A DNA stretch of 8,301 nt from Acidimicrobiia bacterium (GCA_030425785.1 JAUHYJ010000142.1:1-8301), one strand, 5' to 3'; shown: positions 1 to 5,515, counted from the first letter of the stretch. Numbers and translations are program-made. Notes: generated by a model not told the origin, from the sequence alone.

Positions 1-1
1 G

Positions 2-271
2 TCGCTGTGTCGCCTCCTGGGACGTAGCCGCGCGGAGCTGCTGGCACTGACGTACCCCGACATCGCGCACCCGGACGACTTCGTCGCGGACGCGGCGGCG
101 CGCCGCGAGATGTTCCTCGGACGCCGAGTGACCCATCAGGTCGAGCAGCAATTCCTGTGCGCCGACGGTGCTGCGATCCGGGGACAGTTGTCGGTGTCAC
201 TCGTCCGCGGCGAACGGGACGAGCCGCTGCAGTTCATCTGCCGGATCCAGGACCTCTCCCAGCGCCGGTGA
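2..271 (+). CDS. PAS-domain sensor protein, C-terminal part (5' end outside window)
   Basis: The visible 89 residues form most of a PAS fold and run in from the left edge. The sequence reads RLLGRSRAELL, then an IAHPDDF segment, a short helix, a QFLCADG beta-hairpin, and a final strand ending in FICRIQDLSQRR followed by TGA. The HPDD motif, the KDG-like CADG turn and the closing xxQDLSxRR are typical of PAS/PAC domains in bacterial signalling proteins, where PAS senses a small ligand, redox state or light and passes the signal to an effector. The stop codon comes directly after the PAC motif, so any kinase, GGDEF or other output domain must lie upstream of the window; otherwise the protein is PAS-only or truncated. 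The ligand and output cannot be judged here. The gene converges with the 112-residue gene on the opposite strand. Confidence 0.8.
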   Translation, partial: SLCRLLGRSRAELLALTYPDIAHPDDFVADAAARREMFLGRRVTHQVEQQFLCADGAAIRGQLSVSLVRGERDEPLQFICRIQDLSQRR

Positions 272-454
272 CCAGCCGCTGACGCGCACCGTCGATCGGT
301 CGGCGAGTGCCGAGGCGACGGGCGGGCGGCTCGACGGCGACGGGTTCGGCGGCGACGACGAAGCCGGTGACCCGCGCGACGACGGCGTCGCCCCGGCCGA
401 CGGTTGAGTGGGCGGCGCGTGCGCTTCGGGCTCGCCGTCGAACGGGCCGACCCG
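272..454. other. Intergenic gap between convergent genes
   Basis: This 183-base GC-rich gap separates the PAS gene from the convergent 112-residue gene. Several frames are open on both strands by composition alone. None has a good start site or a recognisable domain, and I see no clear hairpin with a T-run for either gene. Confidence 0.5.
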
Positions 455-793
455 TCAGCGCGCGCGGCGCTCGTCGGCGTAGAAGGCCTCGCACCGCCAA
501 CAACGTTCGGCCGACTCCCCCGAATCGAGGTGGACCGCGAGGCGCCTCGGCTGGACGACTCTCGCGCTCCCGCGACCCGATCCGACGCGGACCGACACGA
601 TGTTGGAGCCGGTCGCCGATTCGACGGCGGTCACGCGCCCCGGCAACAACGGTTGGGAAGGTGCGGTCTCGTCGTGGACCAGGACGTGGTCACCGACGTC
701 CAGTGCGTTCCAGCTCCGCCGGATCATGTCAGCGCTCCGTTGCGCCTGCGCGGCGACCAGGCGAGGTCGGCACGATCGACATGCGTCGGACAC
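455..793 (-). CDS. Conserved-looking hypothetical protein with terminal CxxC motifs
   Basis: The protein has 112 residues from a GTG start, the only usual start codon in frame after the preceding stop at 845-847. There is no obvious Shine-Dalgarno site. I do not recognise a named family. Cys5-Arg-Ser-Cys8 sits at the N terminus and Cys98-Trp-Arg-Cys101 near the C terminus, a pattern that could form one zinc site closing the two ends of the chain. The middle, about residues 32-90, alternates hydrophobic and polar residues (VGDHVLVHD, GRVTAVE, NIVSVRV, RLAVHL). This suggests a small beta-barrel of SH3 or KOW type. No signal peptide or membrane helix is visible. The gene lies 57 bases downstream of the TrhA-type gene on the same strand and may be its last operon partner. 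Zinc binding and the barrel are inferences; a nucleic-acid role would be speculation. Confidence 0.7.
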   Translation of the reverse strand: MSDACRSCRPRLVAAQAQRSADMIRRSWNALDVGDHVLVHDETAPSQPLLPGRVTAVESATGSNIVSVRVGSGRGSARVVQPRRLAVHLDSGESAERCWRCEAFYADERRAR

Positions 794-850
794 GGTCGGC
801 GGTCGGTTGCGAACCTCGCGGTCGGGACCTGAGTCATCGGTGGCTCACGC

Positions 851-1585
851 TCATGTGGCGAGGGCGGCGATCGCGGTGAAGTGCAGGGCCGCCGCCGCCA
901 CGGTGAAGCCGTGCCAGACCTCGTGATACGAGAACGTGGCGGGACGAAGGCGCGGCCACCGGCGCGCGAAGCCGACGGCACCGACGGTGTACAGGATGCC
1001 GCCGGCGACGAAGCAGGCGACCGGGAGCGGTCCGCCGCGCTGCCACATCGGCGCGACGAGGGCCGCACCGGTCCAGCCCATCGCGATGTACAGGATCGGA
1101 CCGAACCTGGTCGCACGTTCGAAGTGCACGAGCTTGAGCAACGCACCGACGACCGCGGCCAACCAGATCGCGATGATCATCGCGATCGCTGCGCCGCCGT
1201 CGAGGCTCGTGAACGCGAGTGCCGTACAGGTGCCGGCGATCAACGCGAAGATCGTGGCGTGGTCGGCGCGCCGCCACAGCGCCCGAGCATTGATGGTGTG
1301 TACCCACCGGTGGTAGGTGGTCGACACCGCCAACATCGAGCACAGCCCGACGCCGTACACGATCGCACCCGCACGCGACCGGGCGCCGTCGGACTCGATC
1401 GCGAGCACGACCACGAGCGGGATCGCCCAGACCAGCGCGATCAGGTGGAGGCGTCCCCGCCACGACGGCCGGGACGGTGTCCCCAACGCGGCGTCCATGG
1501 TGGGCGGGGCGAGGTCGGTGTTCGGCCCGGACGTGGCCGCGATCGGCCCGCGCGATCCGCCGTCCGCGACGACCGGTCCGGTCAC
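851..1585 (-). CDS. trhA: Hemolysin III / TrhA (PAQR) family membrane protein
   Basis: The 244-residue protein has seven predicted membrane helices, roughly at 47-63, 73-92, 109-126, 130-152, 161-180, 185-207 and 224-242. It carries the family signature: STTYH with His92 at the end of helix 2, Asp108-His109 at the start of helix 3, and SYHEVWHGF (His221, His225) before the last helix with His235 inside it. In the related adiponectin receptors one Asp and three His bind zinc. Bacterial members are linked to membrane-lipid homeostasis, and the hemolysin name is historical. I chose the GTG at 1585 because it overlaps the upstream TGA by 4 bases (GTGA), which suggests translational coupling. An ATG at 1498 would give 215 residues, drop only a disordered Pro/Gly-rich leader, and also lacks a clear Shine-Dalgarno site. 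Family assignment is firm; the start is moderate. Confidence 0.9.
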   Translation of the reverse strand: MTGPVVADGGSRGPIAATSGPNTDLAPPTMDAALGTPSRPSWRGRLHLIALVWAIPLVVVLAIESDGARSRAGAIVYGVGLCSMLAVSTTYHRWVHTINARALWRRADHATIFALIAGTCTALAFTSLDGGAAIAMIIAIWLAAVVGALLKLVHFERATRFGPILYIAMGWTGAALVAPMWQRGGPLPVACFVAGGILYTVGAVGFARRWPRLRPATFSYHEVWHGFTVAAAALHFTAIAALAT

Positions 1586-1761
1586 GCCGCGCGCTCGACG
1601 GGCGTGACGTCGGCGGCGGGCGCGTCGCGATCGGCGACGACCCATCCGCGTCGGATGAGCGTCAGCGCGGCACCGCCAGCGTCGACGACCAACGGCTCCG
1701 GGCGGGGTTCGGGCGCGCGACGGGACGGTCGACGTCGTTGCGGAGAGGATCGGTCGGACAT
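1582..1761 (-). CDS. Small hypothetical protein, 59 residues, upstream of trhA
   Basis: This small frame is chosen because an AAGGAG Shine-Dalgarno sequence lies six bases before its ATG, one of the best ribosome binding sites in the window. Its stop overlaps the likely GTG start of the TrhA-type gene by 4 bases. The first 20 or so residues are rich in Arg, Pro and Ser (SSPQRRRPSRR). The rest reads PLVVDAGGAALTLIRRGWVVAD and could make a short beta-rich unit. There is no membrane helix or signal peptide and I do not recognise a family. An in-frame ATG at 1812 would add 17 residues but has no such binding site. The gene may act as a leader that couples translation to trhA. A chance frame is possible given the base composition. 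Confidence 0.55.
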   Translation of the reverse strand: MSDRSSPQRRRPSRRAPEPRPEPLVVDAGGAALTLIRRGWVVADRDAPAADVTPVERAA

Positions 1762-1767
1762 GAGGGG

Positions 1768-1798
1768 CTCCTTGAACCAGCGAGGGCTCGGGTCAAGG
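1768..1798 (-). promoter_or_regulatory. Hairpin over the ribosome binding site of the 59-residue gene
   Basis: On the minus strand CCTTGACC (1798-1791) can pair with GGTTCAAGG (1778-1770), leaving one bulged base. The right arm contains CAAGG, the 5' part of the CAAGGAG Shine-Dalgarno sequence (1774-1768). The loop holds a further CGA/TCG pairing. The structure could lower translation of the small gene and, through the overlap, of trhA. It is only about 8 base pairs, so it may be incidental. Confidence 0.35.
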
Positions 1799-2250
1799 CG
1801 TCCGGCCTGCACGGGGCGACAGCACGATCGGCCGTCCTGCCCAAACGAGGCGACTCATCCCAAGGACCGCACCCTACCCCAGCCCGGCGGCGAACGACGC
1901 CCCGACGACGATGGCAGGCTCGGACGCCACGACCGGCGGGAGCCGTCGTGCCGCAGCGCGCTCGGCGGGTGACGAGCACGATGGCGTCCCGGGGTCGAGG
2001 ACGAGCACGCACGGTCCGGAGCCCAGGGATCGTGACGGGGTGACCCGGAGCGCAACGGCGACGACGATCCACGCCGAGGAGCCGGTCGGTCTCGGGGCCC
2101 GCGTGACGCCGCGGAGTGCGGTCGAGGCCGCGCGCGAGGAACCACGAGTGGACCTTCGACACTTCCGCATCGGTCGCAGCGCGGGCACACTCGAATTCGA
2201 CGGTCGCACCCGCCGCCATCCCCGAGCGCATTGCGGCGTCGGCGCCGTCG

Positions 2251-2257
2251 AGGAGGG
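2251..2257 (+). promoter_or_regulatory. Strong Shine-Dalgarno site fixing the stress-protein start
   Basis: AGGAGGG ends five bases before the ATG at 2263. This near-ideal site makes 2263 the start in preference to the in-frame ATG at 2116, which lacks one and would add 49 low-complexity residues. Confidence 0.85.
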
Positions 2258-2262
2258 TCGCG

Positions 2263-3186
2263 ATGCGTCGCTACACGAACGTCTTGTTCAGCCCGCTCGG
2301 CGAGCACGAGAACAGCCTGGCGGTGAGGAACATCGACAAGCTGGTCGCCGGAAGATCGGTGCGACTCACGCTGTTCGGGGTCCTGCCGTCCCCAGGCGGT
2401 CTCCGGCAGCTCTTCACGCGAGCCGAGCTCGAACAGGAGCTGCACGACCGCCAACGGGCCGAACTCGAGCAGGAACTGTCGAAGTGGGGCCGACGGATCG
2501 ATTGCCCGGACGTCGCAACGGTCGTCGAGGTCGGCAACCCGGCACTGGCGATCCTCCAACGCGTCGTCGACCACCACCACGACCTGGTCGTGGTCACCAC
2601 GGACGACGACCGCGACGACCACGCGACGATTCGTCGCCTGCTGCGCAAGTGCCCGTGCCCGGTGTGGGTCATCCGCCCGACGCGGGCGCGTACCGTGCGC
2701 GTGTTGGCCGCGCTGAATCCTGATCCCGACGAGGCCGACCTCAACCGCCTCATCCTCGAGCTCGCAGCGTCGATGGTCGAGATGCACGGCGGAGAACTCC
2801 ACGTCGCACATGCCTGGGAGCTGTTCGGTGAGTCGACGTTGCGGTCGTCCCGATTCGTCCACGCCTCGAACACAGAGATCGAGCAGCTCCTCCGGCGTGA
2901 GCACGACTCCCGCCAGCAGGCGCTGGAACGACTCCTCGCCCATCCCACGGTCGCGAGCGCGCCGTGGCGGGTGCACCTCGTCAAGGGCGCGCCGAGCGAC
3001 GTCATCCCCAACCTCACCGCAACCCTGCGCATCAACCTGCTCGTGATGGGCACCGTGGCCCGCACCGGCCTCAGCGGGCTCGTGATGGGCAACACCGCCG
3101 AGAACGTCCTCGACCAGGTCCGCTGCTCCGTGATCGCCGTCAAGCCGCCGGGATTCGTCTCGCCGATCCAGCCCAGCACGCCCTGA
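2263..3186 (+). CDS. Tandem universal stress protein, UspE-like
   Basis: The 307-residue protein has two universal stress protein domains. Domain 1 covers about residues 1-140 and starts MRRYTNVLFSP; domain 2 covers about 141-297 and starts RTVRVLAALNPD. Domain 2 ends with the nucleotide-binding loop GTVARTGLSGLVMGNTAE (263-280), followed by VLDQVRCSVIAVKPPGF, very like the UspE branch of the family. The usual GxxG pair of this loop is GTVA here, so the second glycine is replaced by alanine (Ala266). Domain 1 has VVTTDDDRDD in place of the loop and probably does not bind ATP in the usual way. Residues 54-75 form a charged helical insert (RAELEQELHDRQRAELEQEL). Family proteins are soluble and help cells survive starvation and other stress; the partner is unknown. 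The gene appears monocistronic, and no regulatory site is certain. Confidence 0.92.
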   Translation: MRRYTNVLFSPLGEHENSLAVRNIDKLVAGRSVRLTLFGVLPSPGGLRQLFTRAELEQELHDRQRAELEQELSKWGRRIDCPDVATVVEVGNPALAILQRVVDHHHDLVVVTTDDDRDDHATIRRLLRKCPCPVWVIRPTRARTVRVLAALNPDPDEADLNRLILELAASMVEMHGGELHVAHAWELFGESTLRSSRFVHASNTEIEQLLRREHDSRQQALERLLAHPTVASAPWRVHLVKGAPSDVIPNLTATLRINLLVMGTVARTGLSGLVMGNTAENVLDQVRCSVIAVKPPGFVSPIQPSTP

Positions 3187-3417
3187 TCCTCGATGCGACG
3201 GTCGCCGGCCCGGTCGGGCGGGTGCATCGCGTCGTGCCACGAGCGCGCTGCCCGTGTCGAGCTCCACGTCATCGACACCGCGTCATCGACACCGCGTCGA
3301 CGGCAGCGACCGGGTCGACGGCAGCGACCGGGTCGACGGCAGCGACCGCGTCGGGCTCGGCGCCGGGACCCCCTCCCCCCGTTGCCGCCGTCGCAGCGGC
3401 ACGTGCAGACATGGGGC
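3187..3417. other. Non-coding gap with a small tandem-repeat tract
   Basis: The gap between the stress protein gene and the terminator of the minus-strand tRNA-Arg holds no convincing gene. Its main content is the repeat tract at 3268-3349, then a C-rich run (3368-3380) and a GC-rich stretch. Short open frames cross it on both strands but have no good start site and translate into low-complexity repeats. Confidence 0.6.
3268..3349. repeat. Compound tandem repeat, 2 x 14 bp plus 3 x 18 bp
   Basis: Two identical 14-base units (GTCATCGACACCGC, at 3268-3281 and 3282-3295) are followed directly by three 18-base units (GTCGACGGCAGCGACCGG, at 3296-3313, 3314-3331 and 3332-3349). The last copy differs in its final base. 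There are no spacers, so this is a minisatellite-like tract and not a CRISPR. It lies outside genes, 82 bases after the stress protein stop. Copy number is likely to vary by slippage. Confidence 0.9.
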
Positions 3418-3457
3418 AGAAAACGCCCGAGGGCCCCACCTCTCGGCGGGACCCTCG
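3418..3457 (-). terminator. Intrinsic terminator of tRNA-Arg(ACG)
   Basis: On the minus strand 13 bases (3457-3445) pair fully with 13 bases (3440-3428) around a GAGA tetraloop; two of the pairs are G-U wobbles. GGCG and TTTT (3423-3420) follow. It begins 38 bases past the 3' end of tRNA-Arg, in the right place and orientation. The hairpin may also limit read-through from the convergent stress protein gene, but that side lacks a T-run. Confidence 0.85.
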
Positions 3458-3495
3458 CACTCGATCAGACCTGGTGGATCCGGAGATCCGGTCAG

Positions 3496-3568
3496 CGCGC
3501 CCGTAGGGATTCGAACCCCAAACCTTCTGATCCGTAGTCAGATGCTCTATCCGTTGAGCTACGGGCGC
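3496..3568 (-). tRNA. tRNA-Arg, anticodon ACG
   Basis: On the minus strand the 73 bases fold as a standard cloverleaf. The acceptor stem is GCGCCCG/CGGGCGC with discriminator G, and the D arm is GCTC/GAGC. The anticodon stem TCTGA/TCAGA closes the loop CTACGGA, giving anticodon ACG, usually modified to ICG to read CGU, CGC and CGA. The T arm carries GGTTCGAATCC. The 3' CCA is not encoded; CTG follows the discriminator, so CCA must be added after transcription. A strong terminator follows at 3457-3418. Confidence 0.97.
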
Positions 3569-3579
3569 TGGGCCGGGAC

Positions 3580-3608
3580 AGTGTACGCCACGCCGCCGTG
3601 AAACCGAA
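3580..3608 (-). promoter_or_regulatory. Probable promoter of tRNA-Arg
   Basis: A TACACT -10 hexamer (minus strand, 3585-3580) lies 11 bases before the mature tRNA 5' end. A poor -35 candidate, TTCGGT (3608-3603), sits 17 bases further upstream. A short 4-bp hairpin (3624-3635) followed by GTTT may weakly end the LysM gene transcript just before it. The -10 is convincing; the rest is tentative. Confidence 0.5.
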
Positions 3609-3638
3609 CCCGGAAACGCGCCGCGCTGGGCAGCGGGA

Positions 3639-5204
3639 TCAACCGCCCCAGGGGCCCCAACCGCCTGACCGCTCGTACAGAGCGAAGGCGGCGGTGATGT
3701 TCTTGCGGGCGTCCTTCAGATGCTCACGCGTCGTGATGCCGTAGTCGTCGAGCCAGCTCCGGTGCACGGTCCAGTAGATCTGGAACACACCGACGCAGCA
3801 CCAGCCGTTGTCGGCTGTGGCGACGTAGCCGCTCTCGCGCCATGCGATCTCGAGGGCGCGCTCCTCCAGGTCGTCGGGCCAGATCTCTCGGATGAGGGCC
3901 TGCACCTCGTCGCGACTCGTCGACGGGATGGCGACGGTCGTCGGTGGCGACGTGGTGCTGGTGGGCGCCGTCGTCGGGGATGCTGCGGTCGTGGTCGGCG
4001 TCGTGGTCGGCGTGGTGGTGGGTGTCGTGGTCGGCGTCGCGACGGTCGTCGGCGGCGACGGCACCGTGGCGTCCGCTGGCAGGCAGATGGTGTCGCCGGG
4101 GAACATCACCGTGTCGACCGTGGCGGTGTTCTGGGCGAGCAGCTCGGCGGGGGTCACACCGGCGGCGTCCGCGATGCGGTACCACGAGTCGCCTTCGGAT
4201 GCGGTGTAGGTGAGCGAGCAGTCGGGGACCTGTCGCTCGGCGGCGACCTCGACGGTGGCGGCGTCCTCGACGAGCGGCGCCACGTCGGCGACCTCGTCGG
4301 GCGCCGACTCGGTCAGTGGTGCTGCGGCGGCCGTCGGCGCCTCGTCGATCGGCGACCCTGCCGTGGGTTCGGAGGCCGCGGGCGCGGAGGCGGCGGCTCC
4401 GGTCTGTGGTTCGAGCTGTGGGCTCGTCGGCGACGGAGCTGCCTCGGACTGCACCGACGGGGCCGCGCCGGTCGAACCGGCCGCCGCGCTGCTCTCGAGC
4501 GACGGCGCCACCGAGACCGGCAGCGTCGCGGGCGGTGGCGTGTCGGTGCCGACGCTGCCTTCGTTCGTGCTCCGCAACGCGAGGGCGAGGGGGATGGCGA
4601 GCAGCAGAGCGAGGATCGCGATCGCGAGACGGACGTGGGCCGGGTCGGCGCCGGTGAGACCGAGCCGCCCGACGGTCGAACCGTCGAGGGGGATCATCAG
4701 CGTGGGCTCGACGTCGTCGCGGTCGCCGCTCGGGCCGACCGGCTCGAACGTGCCGGCTGCGAGCTCTGCGATGCTGGCGTCTCGGTGGGGCAGCTCGGCG
4801 AGACTCGGGCGCGGGTGCCGGGCGGCGGCGACCGCCGGCGGCGACACCGGTTCAGGGGACGCCGCGGATGGCCGGACGATCCCGTGCTCGCGGGTGCGTT
4901 CGATCGGGCCGGTCGAGTCGCCTCGCCAGCGGCGGGTCGGCCGGAACGCTGCGATGCCGTCGCGGATCGACTGGAGCGAGCGCGGGGTGTCGTCGAGTCG
5001 GAAGGCGCTCGCGGGCTGGTCGGGCCGGATCTGGAAGGCGCGGTTCGGGCGCTCGACGTCACGGCTCATCCAGCCGGCGCCGTCACCCCAGAACTCGCGG
5101 GTCAGGTCGTCGGAGGCACCGACACGTGGCCGCTCGTCGTACCGGCCGTCGTCGACCTGGCCGGTCTCGGAAGACGTGTCGGAGCTCGGGGTCGAATCTC
5201 GCAT
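3639..5204 (-). CDS. Membrane-anchored LysM protein with lytic-transglycosylase-like domain
   Basis: The 521-residue protein reads in order as follows. Residues 1-190 are a polar, probably cytoplasmic region with no domain I know, including LTREFWGDGAGWM (34-46). A membrane helix spans 191-210. An Ala/Pro/Ser/Glu-rich linker runs to about 327. A LysM domain covers 329-376 (YTASEGDSWYRIADAAGV, PGDTICLP), with Cys329 and Cys374 placed for a disulfide. A Thr/Pro stalk with TTTP repeats covers 385-426. The C-terminal domain (430-521) has WRESGY, where Glu457 is the likely catalytic acid, then CCVGVFQIYW and a final SGGWGPWGG. LysM binds N-acetylglucosamine glycans and the last domain resembles small transglycosylases, so it probably cuts or remodels peptidoglycan outside the membrane. 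The start at 5204 is set by GAGGAG seven bases upstream; an ATG at 5237 lacks this. Enzyme activity is inferred. Confidence 0.88.
   Translation of the reverse strand: MRDSTPSSDTSSETGQVDDGRYDERPRVGASDDLTREFWGDGAGWMSRDVERPNRAFQIRPDQPASAFRLDDTPRSLQSIRDGIAAFRPTRRWRGDSTGPIERTREHGIVRPSAASPEPVSPPAVAAARHPRPSLAELPHRDASIAELAAGTFEPVGPSGDRDDVEPTLMIPLDGSTVGRLGLTGADPAHVRLAIAILALLLAIPLALALRSTNEGSVGTDTPPPATLPVSVAPSLESSAAAGSTGAAPSVQSEAAPSPTSPQLEPQTGAAASAPAASEPTAGSPIDEAPTAAAAPLTESAPDEVADVAPLVEDAATVEVAAERQVPDCSLTYTASEGDSWYRIADAAGVTPAELLAQNTATVDTVMFPGDTICLPADATVPSPPTTVATPTTTPTTTPTTTPTTTAASPTTAPTSTTSPPTTVAIPSTSRDEVQALIREIWPDDLEERALEIAWRESGYVATADNGWCCVGVFQIYWTVHRSWLDDYGITTREHLKDARKNITAAFALYERSGGWGPWGG
3984..4037 (-). 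repeat. TTTP-coding repeat inside the LysM gene
   Basis: A degenerate 12-base unit encodes four copies of Thr-Pro-Thr-Thr (about residues 390-407), forming the stalk between the LysM domain and the catalytic domain. Such stalks act as flexible spacers in cell-wall proteins. Its length may vary between strains. Confidence 0.75.
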
Positions 5205-5305
5205 GGTGTGGCTCCTCGGGCCGGGGGGATGGCCCAAGAGCGGTCAGTCTTGCCGGTCCGTCATCAAATCGCAACATCAGCGTCATCGAACCGACACCAA
5301 ATGAC

Positions 5306-5313
5306 ACACGTGT
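5306..5313. promoter_or_regulatory. ACACGTGT palindrome and possible LysM-gene promoter
   Basis: An 8-base perfect palindrome lies about 100 bases before the LysM gene start. On the minus strand it overlaps TACACG (5314-5309), a possible -10 box. TTCCAC (5336-5331) lies 16 bases upstream of that as a weak -35, inside the neighbouring palindrome. The promoter reading is tentative. Confidence 0.3.
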
Positions 5314-5319
5314 AACACC

Positions 5320-5337
5320 GTTCCACGCCCGTGGAAC
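5320..5337. promoter_or_regulatory. 18-bp dyad, operator-like
   Basis: GTTCCACG-CC-CGTGGAAC is a perfect inverted repeat with 8-base arms and two central bases. It has no following T-run on either strand, so it looks more like a dimeric regulator site than a terminator. It lies 116 bases upstream of the LysM gene and could overlap that gene's -35 region. No regulator can be named. Confidence 0.45.
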
Positions 5338-5352
5338 CGGGCCGCCCGACGG

Positions 5353-5375
5353 CATCGATCACACCCGGATCGATG
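5353..5375. repeat. Inverted repeat CATCGATC / GATCGATG
   Basis: Perfect 8-base arms (5353-5360 and 5368-5375) flank a 7-base loop. It lies just beyond the T-run of the tRNA-Ser(GCT) terminator. It could be a backup hairpin for that terminator or a second regulator site for the LysM gene. Confidence 0.55.
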
Positions 5376-5379
5376 ATCG

Positions 5380-5417
5380 AAAACGAGCACGAGCCGAACC
5401 CGGCAGGGCTCGGCTCG
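5380..5417 (-). terminator. Intrinsic terminator of tRNA-Ser(GCT)
   Basis: On the minus strand a 12-base-pair stem (CGAGCCGAGCCC with GGGTTCGGCTCG, one G-U pair) closes a TGCC loop at 5417-5390. TGCTCG and TTTT (5383-5380) follow. It begins six bases past the encoded CCA of the tRNA. Confidence 0.88.
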
Positions 5418-5423
5418 CGTCGC

Positions 5424-5515
5424 TGGCGGAGAGGGTGGGATTTGAACCCACGGACCACATTGCTGCAGTCAACGCCTTAGCAGGGCGTCCCATTCGGCCG
5501 CTCTGGCACCTCTCC
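5424..5515 (-). tRNA. tRNA-Ser, anticodon GCT, CCA encoded
   Basis: On the minus strand the gene has acceptor stem GGAGAGG/CCTCTCC, discriminator G and an encoded CCA (5426-5424), 92 bases in all. The anticodon stem ACGCC/GGCGT closes loop CTGCTAA, giving anticodon GCT, which reads AGC and AGU. The long variable arm between GGCGT and the T stem GTGGG/CCCAC is the class II feature expected of serine tRNA. The T loop reads TTCAAAT. A strong terminator follows at once. Confidence 0.97.

Larger units (their letters stand above)
1762..2262. other. Non-coding divergent region, possible gene remnant
   Basis: About 500 bases lie between the divergent starts of the 59-residue gene (minus) and the universal stress protein gene (plus), so it should hold promoters for both. 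I cannot identify a convincing -35/-10 pair; CACACT at 2186-2191 is a weak candidate for the plus side. On the minus strand a protein-like stretch (VEFECARAATDAEVSKVHSWFLARGL) begins near 2220. A second one (WIVVAVALRV, then PPVVASEPAIVVGASFAAGLG) ends at a TAG at 1876-1874, but it lies in a different frame. This would fit a decayed gene, but no family is recognisable and GC-rich DNA often leaves such frames open by chance. Confidence 0.3.

Noticed and set aside
269..407. GGDEF-like remnant after the PAS stop (PLT...R and GDGFGGDDE in another frame)
   Set aside because: Order and spacing do not match a GGDEF domain and the stretch is too short; the resemblance comes from GC-rich low complexity.
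881..1972. Long open frame on the + strand opposite trhA
   Set aside because: The product is charged low complexity, while the minus strand encodes seven clear helices with family motifs.
2116..2262. Longer start for the universal stress protein at 2116
   Set aside because: It adds 49 low-complexity residues with no binding site, whereas AGGAGGG sits five bases before 2263 and the domain begins there.
1855..3267. 470-codon open frame on the minus strand across the stress protein gene
   Set aside because: It is antisense to a well-supported gene and its translation is Arg/Asp-rich with no recognisable domain.
3268..3349. CRISPR array
   Set aside because: The units are 14 and 18 bases and directly adjacent with no unique spacers; no cas genes are in the window.
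3269..3460. Small minus-strand gene encoding DPVAAV repeats
   Set aside because: The repeats come from the tandem DNA tract, the frame runs through the tRNA terminator, and there is no ribosome binding site.
3496..3568. tRNA-Arg as an attachment site for an integrated element
   Set aside because: There is no integrase, no duplicated tRNA 3' end and no composition change beside it.
3720..5315. Very long open frame on the + strand opposite the LysM gene
   Set aside because: Its translation is Gly/Arg-rich low complexity without domains. It is the mirror effect of G/C-ending codons in the minus-strand gene, whose domains and ribosome binding site are clear.
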